Below, piece by piece: positions 44,638 to 54,931 of a stretch of DNA of 64,000 nucleotides. Below the pieces are notes generated by a model. The model worked only from the letters and a program-made list of their open reading frames with translations. It was not told the origin of the DNA and searched no databases. The translations under genes and the position numbers were made by a program. Each line of letters begins with the position of its first letter. The stretch's first letter is position 1. Origin of the DNA: Allodiplogaster sudhausi (lineage: Eukaryota > Nematoda > Chromadorea > Rhabditida > Diplogasteridae). The stretch is from positions 1,263,501-1,327,500 of the forward strand of contig CALZFC010000095.1 of assembly GCA_945643635.1 (NCBI GenBank), written 5' to 3'.

Positions 44638-45473
44638 TACTTCGCAATCAAGGAAAGCAAACTCCTCACTTTCATCGTCGTCTCCACACCCGACGAATCT
44701 GCGGAAGAAGAGTCCTTAGCCGGCACCGACTTCTTTGCCTGCCAAGGAGTAGAAAAGAAAAGTTACACTCCGAATGACAGTTTTTTATTTAAGAAAAAAT
44801 TAACACACTAAAATAAGATGGAATCAAATATAGTAGACATCAATTCCGTATGATACCCAAGCATGCGCTTTATTTGATGTTGATAAATAAATAAATAATA
44901 ACGAAATGTAAAGACAAAAGGTCGATACACCCTTATCATGACATGCCTTCCAAATAAAAGATGCTTCACATAAATACACGCCTTCAAGCACACTTCAAGT
45001 AGTAGGTTTTACCTGCGGTGCTCCGGCCGCGGCTCCATTCGAAGCGCGTCGCTTGCGGTCGGCGTGGTAAAACTCGAGCAGGTAGCCCATCGACGGGATG
45101 ACGTCATCATTTTCAGCCACCTCAAATGGAAGAGTTATTTACAATCTTATTCATCTCACAATACCAACATTTACGCACTTATTAACCTAATAAAATCAAA
45201 AAAGCCAGGAAAATTGTCGCAGATATGCAAACTCTTCGCAAAAACCTATTCAGCGGAATGTTCAATTCCTTGAATTCCAAGAAGTGAAAGTTGCAAGCAG
45301 TTCACACTGATACTGACTACGAGGTTCACTCGGAGAACTGAATAGAATCACTTTCTTACCGTCTTGGCGAGTCGCCAGTATTCGTTGGGGCCGAAGATCA
45401 TGGGCCCGCGCGTCTTCAGAGCCTTGTAGAGAATGGCGTCTTCGCTTAGCGCGTCTTCTGGAGCGGGAGCCAT
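43781..45473 (-). CDS. Endophilin-derived protein M (180 aa, no SH3)
   Basis: Five exons (45473-45360, 45120-45013, 44738-44670, 44350-44192, 43873-43781) join in phase. Residues 1-74 are the same new module as in L (MAPAPEDALSEDAILYKALK, FGPNEYWRLAKT, GYLLEFYHADRKRRASNGAA). Residues 75-97 form a Ser/Lys linker (AKKSVPAKDSSSADSS). Residues 98-150 match the endophilin exon with KVANIGAVSKVHGRT and EGLLSATMMKYGMNLGEDL. The last exon derives from the canonical linker exon (PVLENRTP) but is read in another frame and ends after 30 residues. The rest of the BAR domain and the SH3 domain are absent. It might be a truncated, decaying paralog, yet every frame is open. S2 follows 71 bases downstream. 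Confidence 0.6.
44505..44665. repeat. AT tracts bracketed by three copies of a 20-bp word
   Basis: CCTACTTCGCAATCAAGGAA occurs at about 44570 and 44635 in direct orientation and at about 44533 inverted. The copies border (AT)n tracts, so the first two arms can form a long hairpin. It lies in an intron of gene M, next to the exon at 44670. Confidence 0.85.
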
Positions 45474-46003
45474 CGCAGGAATCACTCGCTTTCGTGTAAG
45501 CGTACCCAGGGGTTTAGCCTGAAATATAGCTGGTTTTCTTAACACGGTTTTTATAAGAATTTTGTGATCTCGAGAAGAAAAACGAATAAACACGAAATAG
45601 TAGCCCAGGGGAATTAAAAAAAAATTAATTTAAAATAAGTTTACATGCGATCTGGAGAAATATGAATAATCAAGAAGGGCAAGCCGAGGGCAACAGCCTT
45701 AATTGGGGGGTAGTGTTAAAAAAAACTCCTACATTTGAAGTTCGAATAGCAGGAAGAATATAGGATAGGTCTTAAGTAAAAAAAAAAGTCAAACATGTTT
45801 AGCAATCCAGGTTGTCGCAAAGGTGTAAATAAAAGTGCATCAGCAAGTTTTGCATGCGCAGTTTTGGTTTCATGCCCCGAAAACTACGGATGTTCTTAAA
45901 AATGCTACCCAATTATCGTAACTTCCTTGGTTGCTAATTTGTCGGTTTCTTGGTATTGTGAGATGATTGAAAATGTATTTAAGGTGGCTTAAGACTGGCG
46001 ACT
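45474..46003. promoter_or_regulatory. Divergent intergenic region between M and N
   Basis: 530 bases separate the starts of two head-to-head endophilin-derived genes. Upstream of the M start a TTTCAG-G acceptor (about 45520) could be a trans-splice or intron acceptor. No TATA box is evident. Confidence 0.35.
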
Positions 46004-47094
46004 ATGCACTACTCCATGTCGTACGGCGAGATGTACTACGCCAACTGCAAGCGACTTGCCGCTTCGAATGCTGTCGCAGCCGGCGCACCGCAGGTTCAAC
46101 TAATATTTATTGATGCCAGGTAGAATCTGTATTGAAATGTGTGTCGGAATTATAATCGTGTATTCATTTGAAGCATATATTTTAACTGAAAGACTTGTAT
46201 TTATCAGTAGGTAAAACCCCTATTTTATCTACATACTGTATTCGACTTTTCAAAGTATTTTTTTATTCACTGTATAATAGAACATGACATCAAATGCAGG
46301 CTAAGAAGTCCACGCCAGCAAAGGACTCGTCTTCCTCAGCTCCCTCGGATAAGCATTCGGCGAAGAAAGTGGTGGTTTGTTTTCCTTTATTGAGTTGGCC
46401 ATCCTTGTATTTGACGAAATAGTGCTAATCAAACGATGAAATAGCTTCTTTTTTGTTGTTATTCATATAAGGTAAATGGAAGAACAACAATTGCAACTAG
46501 CTGCTATGGGCTAGGCTTGTCACCTTGTTACCTTTGTATCTTTTGAAAATTGTCTCACAATCAAAAATGAACGTGATATTCATTTTGCTCGCTTTCGAAA
46601 AACTCCCGTGGAGTGATTTTCGAGCAAAACATTATTTTTATTTTATTTTATTTTTGAAAATGTCTGTGTCAGAAGAATAAATAACGAGTTGTAAATAAGT
46701 AATAATAAATAAATAAAAAATTAATAATAAGTAAAAAAAATGAAGTAACCCAATAGTACCGGGTAATATAATATGTTTTGTTTGAAGCCCGCGGCCGCTA
46801 AAGATGCAAATGCATCATATGGCGCCAAGATTCCGACGTTGGACGCCATCTTGGCGCAGGCGGCTGCCGAGGTGCGCGCAACAGCGCAGGCGTTGCCGTA
46901 CTCGACATCGGCAGAGCGAGTCCTCTCGGAGACCATGACGAAATATGGGAAGAATATCGAAGAGCGCTCGGATCTGGGCAAGGTTGGAGAAGGAGAGAGA
47001 GAGAGTGAGAAAAGAGAGAGTGCAAGAGAGAGAGAGAGAGAGAAAAGAGAGAGTGCAAGAGAGAGAGAGAGAGAGAGTGAGAAAAGAGAGAGTG

Positions 47095-47132
<38 letters not shown>

Positions 47133-49585
47133 TTCTGCTCGGGCCGCTCGAACCGTATCACATGGCTCGTGGGCGGTACCGTATGCTCCCTCTCCCCAGG
47201 GTCTCAGGAAAAAAGGGCGCCAATACAAAAGTGAGTTTTAAGTCGCCTTTAAGGCTCTCGTCGACACAGGCGAAGCGTACCGTCAACTGGCACACATCAA
47301 AGATCAACTGGAAGATATGCTCAAGAAGAACTTTATCGACCTATTCACCAATCTTCGGAAGAACGTGCTCAAGGATGTCAGTATGAGAGAGAGAGAACGA
47401 GGGAGATGGAGAGAAGTCAGAGAAAGGAGATGAGAGAGAGAGAAAGAGAACAAGAGAGCTGGAGAGAGAAAGAGAGAGAAAAAAGAGAACGAGAAAGATA
47501 TAGAGAAAGAGAAGTCAGAGAGAGAGAGAGAGAGAAGTTAAGATAATGATTACTGTAGGTTGAACAAGTGGCGCTGCTGTCTGCACTGGTCGAAGCGCAG
47601 TTGGCGTACCATCGTCTAAGTGCGCAAGTGTTCGAGAGACTCCATCAGCAGCTCAAAAGAAGGTTCGTAAATGTGGGAGAGAGAGAGAGTAAGAGAGATA
47701 GAGAGGGAAAGAGAGAGAAGGGGAGAGAGACGAGAGATAATGAGGCCGCACGCGACATTAGCAACCATAAAAATGTATTTCTAACAATAAGGAAAAAATA
47801 TCGATTAAATAAATAAATAAAAAATATGTAAATAAGATAATCTATTTTGTAAATAAGTAGATTATCTATTTCTTGCTCCTTTAAAAAATATTGATTGATT
47901 ATCGATTTCCTTTCCAGGTCACCGGCAGCACCCGACAGCACTTGCAGCGGTGTTCCCGGCACGAACGCGGCCTTCGAGCCACCGCCAGCCTACTCATCGG
48001 CCACGGGGGCAGCGCCAGCAGTCAATGGAGTAGGGTGGCATCCGCAGCAGGCAGGGGCACTCCCGCAGAAGGCAGCAGGTTGGAGAGAGAGAGAGAGAGA
48101 GAGTGAGAGAGAGAAGGGGAGAGGGATAGAGAGAGGGAAGGGGAGAGGGAGGGGGAGAGTAAGGGGCGGAAAGAGAGGGAGGGAGGGGGAGCGAAGGTGA
48201 AGAGAGATGGGTTGGGGGAGAGAGAGGGCGGGGGAGAGAGGGAGGGAGAGCGAGAAAGAGGGATGGAGAGAGAGAGAGAAGGGAGAGAGAGAGAAAGAGA
48301 GAGAATGAGAGAGAGAAAGAGGACTCTTTCCAGAATCCACCCCCGCTGCCAAGGCTCTCTTCGACTATGTAGCGCGGAATGACACGGAACTTGGCTTTAA
48401 GGCTGGCATTTCGTGGTTTTCTTTAGCAAAAGAAATTTTATTTTAATTTAGCGAACTTGAGACATGTTTAGAAGAAATTTTTTTAATTGACGCTAAATTT
48501 AAATGAGTATTTTTTTGATTGGCGCTAAATTCAAATATTTTATATTGGCGGTAAATTCGAATTTTAATTTTCCCCCTCTTCCAGGAGGGCGCCTTGATCG
48601 AGCTGGTCTCGCAGATCGACAAGAACTGGTACGGGGGCCGCTGCAACGGCCGGGCCGGCCTGTTCCCCGTCTCGTACGTCGAGGTGGTCGTGCCCCTGAA
48701 GAACGCCTCTAACAAGCCCGTTCTCGAGAATCACACGCCACAAGCGAGGTATTCTTTTATTTATTTATTTATTTATTATATTTTAATTAGTATTTCTTGT
48801 TGCACATCGGTTTCTTGCTTATTTATTTATTTATTTAATTGTATTTTCTTGACTAATAAAAAAATCTCGTGTTTTGTGCATCTTGCTTCATAATAATAGC
48901 GAAGCCAGGAATCGCCATTAGGGCTTAAAAGGTACACAGTCTACTTTACGGACCCATCCTGATTTTGGTCCTCCCCGGTGCTATGCCCACGGGTGCGCAG
49001 GTCACTGTCGAAGATCCAGAAGAGTAGAGTGGGGACGGAGGTATTGGGTCCGGAAACCAGGGTGGGTCAGCTGTTTCTGCCTAAATTTTCCTCAAAAAAA
49101 TGGTGGGTTGAGGCTTTGGAGAGGCCCAAAACCAGGATGGGTCTGTCAAATCGGCAGGACCTTTTTCTTTCCTTTAAAGCTTTTGTTCATATAGAAAATA
49201 TCGATAAATGTAAATCAAAAATAGATTAATACGAAAAATTTTAGTGAATATTTCATGAACAAATTTCAAATGGATTAAAATATCGATTGTATATATTTTA
49301 AATTAAATATCGACTTACCGTAATTGATTATCGATTTCTTCTTCCAGATTGCCAGCACTCGACGGTAGTGGCAGCAGTGGACCCGGCACTAACGCTGCAT
49401 TACAGCAGCAGGCGAGCGCTCTCCGACAGGAGGCAGCAGGTTGGCAAGAGAGGGAGAGAAAGAGAGGAGAGAGAGAGTGGGGGAAATAGATAGAGAGAGG
49501 AGTGAAAGAGAGAAGGGAATAGAGAGAGAGAGAGGAGTGAGAGAGAGAGAAGAGAATAGAGAGAGAGAGGAGTGAGAGAGAGAAG

Positions 49586-49676
<91 letters not shown>

Positions 49677-49700
49677 GAGTGAGTGGAAGAGGGAAACCGA

Positions 49701-49732
<32 letters not shown>

Positions 49733-50123
49733 ATGGAGTGAGTGGAAGAGGGAAACCGAAAAACAGAGAGAGAGAAAGAGAGAGAGAGAACTCTTTCCAG
49801 AATCTAGACCCACCGCCAAGGCTCTCTTCGACTATGAAGCGAGGAATGACAAGCAACTTTGCTTTAAGGTAGGAATGTCGTGCCTTTTGTTAAATTGGCG
49901 CTAAATTCAAATGCTTTTTTAATTGGCGCTAAATTCAAATGTTAATTTTCCCTTCTTCCAGGAGGGCGCCCTGATCGAGTTGGTCTCGCAGATCAGCGAG
50001 AACTGGTACGAGGGCCGCTGCAACGGCCGCGCCGGCCTGATCCCTGCTTCGTATGTCAAGGTTGTGGTACCCCTCACTCAGATGATAAGGGGTGCATGTA
50101 GGCACCCAATTTTAATTGAATAA
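46004..50123 (+). CDS. Endophilin-derived protein N with two tandem SH3 domains (433 aa)
   Basis: Eleven exons (46004-46093, 46300-46374, 46788-46982, 47254-47376, 47559-47662, 47918-48078, 48334-48401, 48585-48748, 49348-49439, 49801-49868, 49962-50123) join without a phase conflict. Residues 1-30 are the tail of the new N-terminal module (YANCKRLAASNAVAAGAPQ). 31-55 is a Ser/Lys linker. 56-195 holds diverged BAR pieces ([60 protein letters not shown]), lacking the amphipathic helix and the RRLDYD exon. 196-249 is a Pro-rich linker. SH3-1 (about 250-312) has ALFDYVARND and [19 protein letters not shown] second linker follows. SH3-2 (about 358-420) has ALFDYEARND and [18 protein letters not shown]. 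Exon 8 fuses the end of SH3-1 to a linker exon (PVLENHTP). One intron starts with GC. Confidence 0.75.
46985..47120. repeat. (GA)n tract in N intron, placed right after the donor
   Basis: GTTGGAGAAGGAGAGAGAG: the GA repeat starts within ten bases of the 5' splice site. Equivalent introns of L, M and the canonical gene carry the same arrangement on the sense strand. Similar tracts lie at 47380-47540, 47675-47740, 48080-48325 and 49450-49795. Confidence 0.85.
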
Positions 50124-50345
50124 CTAGACTCAATTGAAGACTCAGAGGCTCATACCCGTTTCCAATTCCAAAAGAGGAGCAGAGAGAGAGAGAGAGAAAG
50201 CCACGTAGAGCGCAGAGTTTTGTGCACGTTTTAAATGGGGTTAATCTAAAATTTATTCTACGGATTACGGCATATTTTTTTTTAAAGAAATTTGATTGCT
50301 TAAAAATTTTTTTTACCCAACACGGTTCTCCTGCCACTCTCGTTC
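49960..50345. repeat. Inverted repeat arm, 3' end of N (partner 51790-52222)
   Basis: The last SH3 exon and 3' flank of N (GGTACCCCTC, GATGATAAGGGG, CCAATT-AATTGAA, GGTTCTCCTGCC) recur in reverse after the canonical endophilin stop. The arms are separated by about 1.45 kb. Confidence 0.75.
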
Positions 50346-50699
50346 TCCCTCTCTCTCAATCTCTCTCTTCCTCTCCCCTCTCTCCCTCGCTCTCTATCTT
50401 TCTTCACTCTGATTTTATAGTACTTTTTTCCTGCTACTTTGATCTGATATCGAAAATCACCGAACGTTTTACTATATCCCCAGCTTCTGCTGTATTCGTG
50501 TTGAGATACGGATTGATTTTGAAATAGAAGAAAAAAGAATCCTTCTGACATTGCGATACATTTTGCCGTGGCAGTAAATTAATGTTGATGTCGATGAAAA
50601 TTACTAGTATTCCTAGACAATGTTGTGACATTCATCATGAGCTAGACATATCAGTTCTCATTTATGTAAACATCTTGTACACGTGTATGCAAAAAAAGC

Positions 50700-51000
50700 T
50701 TTTCTTTCCTTTTTTGCCTCGAAATTCCCGTAACTCGAGGTCCCGGTTTGGATGCCCAGCCTTTGGAATAACTGTTTTAGGAAGTCATTTCGTAATGTCT
50801 TATGATAATTCCTTCGGTGTGTAATAAAGCTTTTCATTGGTAATAAATTATTTATTGCATTCGGATCGAACCACATCGTACAGCGAGTCAAAGTGAGTGT
50901 TGATTGATACTCACGGAGAAATCAGAGAAATAGGGAGTGTGAATGGGGAGGCAGCTTTTCGCTAAATACCGCACTCCTTATAACTTGACTCCTCAAGAGG
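50700..51000 (-). pseudogene. Remnant of the S-gene 3' flank (S3)
   Basis: 50790-50900 (TTATTTATTGCATTCGGATC) matches the 3' flanks of S1 and S2 in the same orientation. No S coding sequence survives between here and the canonical endophilin stop at 52101, so a third S copy seems to have been deleted. Confidence 0.5.
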
Positions 51001-51785
51001 AGTAAAAGGAGAGAGGTTGTTAATCCGCCAATCACTCCTGAAATCGCTCTCTCTAACCAAGTCGGATTTTCCTAGGAGAAGGGACTTTTTCGCTCTATTA
51101 GCAAAAAATAAAAGGAGACGAGTAGGAATTATGTGGCTTGAATTGGCTAAGAAAAAGTTGGCGTTTAGAATAACGACTTAAGAAAAAAAATGCGGTTATA
51201 ATAATATTCATTCACGGGGCGCGGCGAACATTTACAGCACATTTTCCATCTAAGACTCATCATCTACCGTATTCTTTTCAAAATGAGAAGGCGAGACTAG
51301 AACGCAAATAGTATAGCTTGTAATAAATGCCATCGGATATATCAGCAAGACAAGCAAGGAACAAAAGAGAGGACGTAATTCCGTCGCGAATATGAAAAAG
51401 AGCATGAAAAACAGCTACGTGAGTACGGTACAGATATTTCTATCGCTGATGGCACAATATTGTCTAGTATAATACTAATAAGTGTATAACTGGGTGAAAC
51501 AAAAGAGATGAGAGAAAGCTTGCTTCTTCTTCATGATCTAGTAGTAGTATTGCAACTTGAAAATATCGTAATCTCAAAAGGTTCCTTCTTTTTTCTCCTT
51601 TAAAATCAAGCCGGATCTCAACATGAATAGAGCAATCGAATGGGTTACGGTAAAAAAAAGTTCGGTCTTTTTTAATACAATGTTCAATCTAATCACACGA
51701 TAGTAAAAGGTAAAAAAAAGTGTTATCAATTATAGCAGTCATGATCAATACGCATTTTTATCTTTTGTCATGGCTCATATGAATG
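51001..51785. other. No gene seen
   Basis: Ordinary mixed-composition DNA forming most of the loop between the inverted arms. Short frames here have no motif and no paralog in the window. Confidence 0.4.
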
Positions 51786-51789
51786 GAGA

Positions 51790-52222
51790 GAGAGCGAGAG
51801 AGAGGCAGGAGAACCGTGTTGGGGAGAGTTCTTGTTAACAAAAAAAAATTCTTTGAAAAAGGTAAAATTTTTTCGTAAAATATCCACTTCTCTTTTAGAT
51901 CAGCCCCTTTTCCTAAAATTAAAATTGAATATAATGCTGCTCTCAACACGGCTCTCTTTTTGCAAAGGGGACTCTGAGTTTGAAACGGCTACGAAAGGGA
52001 CTGTAAGTTTGATGAATTGAAAGGGTTCTGAGTCTGAATCTTCAATTGGGTCTAGTAGTTCTCCGATGGTTACAAATGGGTGCTTGTATTCACCCCCTTA
52101 TCATCTGAGGGGTACCACGACCTGGACGTACGAGACGGGGAAGAGGCCGGCCTTGCCGTTGCAGCGGCCCTCGTACCAGTTCTCGTCGATCTGCGAGACC
52201 AGCTCGATCAGGGCGCCCTCCT
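51790..52222. repeat. Inverted repeat arm, 3' end of canonical endophilin
   Basis: Reverse complement partner of 49960-50345, covering the terminal SH3 exon and about 310 bases of 3' flank. Confidence 0.75.
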
Positions 52223-52783
52223 GGAACAAGAAACAATAATTAACATTTAAATTTACCGCCAATAAATATATATATTTGACTCTAGCGCCAAAATAGACTT
52301 TAAACATGCCTCAAGGTCGTCAAATAAAGAATTAAAAAATTATTTTCAATAAAAAAATTAAACATAAAATGCCCACCTTAAAGTCCAGCTCCGTGTCATT
52401 CTGAGCTTCAAAGTCGAAAAGAGCCTTGGCAGTGGGGGTGGATTCTGCAAAGAGTCCTCTTCCTCTCCCTCAGTCTCTCTCCTTTCCCCCCTCTCTTCGA
52501 TCTCTTTCTCTCCCTACTTCTCCCTCTCTGACCCTCCCTCTCTCTTCTCCCTCTCATTCTCTCCTTCTCCCACTCCCCCCCCCCCTCTTCTCCCTCTCTT
52601 CCTCCCTCTTTCTCTCTCTCTCTCCATCCCTCTTTCTCGCTCTCCCTCCCTCTCTCCCCCGCCCTCTCTCTCCCCCAACCCATCTCTCTTCACCTTCGCT
52701 CCCCCTCCCTCCCTCTCTTTCCGCCCCTTACTCTCCCCCTCCCTCTCCCCTTCCCTCTCTCTATCCCTCTCCCCTTCTCTCTC

Positions 52784-52831
<48 letters not shown>

Positions 52832-54899
52832 GCTGCCTTCTGCGGGAGTGCCCCTGCCTGCTGCGGATGCCACCCTCCTCCATTGACCGCTGGCGCTGCC
52901 CCCGTGGCCGATGAGTAGGCTGGCGGTGGCTCGAAGGCCGCGTTCGTGCCGGGAACACCGCTGCTGCTGCTGCCGTCGGGTGCTGGCGATCTGTGGAAGA
53001 ACGAGAAGAAATCAATCGATAACCAACAAGAAAGAAGAATTTCAGTAATTTATATGTAATTTAAAATATAAAATTCACGTTTTACGCTGTTTCCCCTTAA
53101 TTCATGACTATTGCTTTAGAAAAATAGGCGCCAGAAAAATATCGATAAAGCATTAATATACATTTTATTAACAAACATAAGCATAAATGCAAATACAAAT
53201 ACAAATATAAATAAATAAGAAAAAAAAAAATAAAATAATTAATAAAATAAAATAAAAATACCTCGATCTCGGCGTGCGATTCTCGAGAACGGGCTTAGAG
53301 ACGTGCTCCGGACGAGGCCGGCAGCTAGCATCCTTTATTCTGCAACAATAGAAAGAAGAAAGAGAGTGTCCAGGAAGGGAATGAGAGAGAGAGAGAGAGA
53401 TAGCGAGAGAGAGAGAGAGACAGAAAGAGAGACAGAGACAGAGAGAGAGAGACAGAGAGAGAGAGAGACAGAGAGAGAGACAGAGAGAGAGAGATAGCGA
53501 GAGGAAAAAAGATAAAACTGAAAAACTTCTACAAACATTTAAAACGGTACGAGTTACAAAGCACAGCAGGATACTGTAAATTACTTATTTCTATCATCTC
53601 TCGTTTCCCAATATTAATTTGTCTCGCTCTCTCTCTCTCTCTTTCTCTTCCTATTTTCTCTCTCTCTCTCTCTCTCTCTTATCTCCCGCTATCTCCCTTT
53701 CTCTCTCTCTCTCTCTTTCTACCTCTTCCTCGCTCTCTCTCTCTCTTTCTCTCTCGCTCTCCCATCTACGAACCTTCCTTTGAGCTGCTGGTGGAGTGTC
53801 TCGAGTACTTGCGCAGTCTGTCGATGGAAGTCGAGCTGCGATTCGACCAGTGCAGACAGCTGCGACACTTGCTCCACCTACAACAATACTTTCACTATCA
53901 CTGTCTCTTTCTCTATTCCTCTCTTTCTCCCTCTCTCTCTCCCTCTCTCTCTCTCCCTCTCTCTCTCTCTCTCTTCATCTCTCCTTCTCCCCCCTCCTGA
54001 CATCATTAGACAAGACGTTGAACATGGCCATCTCTGCGAGCTTCTTCGACTCTTCCAGCTTCTCTTCCGCTTGTATGAGTTCGTCATCTACAAATAAATT
54101 TTTTTTGTGACATTCTTTCCTTTTCATGCAATATCTCAGAGATAAGAATGATATATATATATAATAATAATAATATATATATATATATTATTATTATTAT
54201 TATTATACTTCATAATCATCTTAAATTAATTATTATTCAAAAGAGTAGTCTACAAAAATAAAATAACAGAAAAAAACTGCTACCCCTTGTCTGCTTTCGC
54301 TTCTTGCAGTCATAGTCAAGACGTCGTCCCTTCAGCTTGGTTCGGTGATGCTGAGCAAATTATTATTATTATTATTAATTATTTAATTTATCAACCGAAT
54401 CAATTTTGCTTATACAAAAAAAAATCATTTAAAGAACTGAAACTCGTTTCATTAAAAATAAATGTTTTTGCACATATTTTGAAAAAAAAAAGGAAATGCC
54501 AGCTGAATTTCCACTTATTTGTGTCCTTACATAGATAGAAAAAGTATGAGGTGAAAAAAAAACATAAATATAGTGCTGTCATTTCTGCGAAATACAAAAT
54601 CTGCCTGCCCGAACTTACGTTGACATCCTTGAGTTCGTTGTTCTGGAGATGAGTGAGTGGATCGATAAAGTTCCGCTTGATCGTATCTTCCATTTGATAC
54701 TTGATGTCTGCGAGTTGACGGTACGCTTCGCCAGAGTCCACGAGAGCCTTAGAGATATTTTTTTTATTAAATTTTAAAATTCAAGAGAATCAATTAGTTA
54801 ATAGCATTTATTCTCTCTTTCGTTCATTCTGCTCATCTCTCTCTCCCATCTTTATCTGATTCTCTTCATCTCTCTCCATCTCTCCCTCCCTCTCTCTCA

Positions 54900-54931
<32 letters not shown>

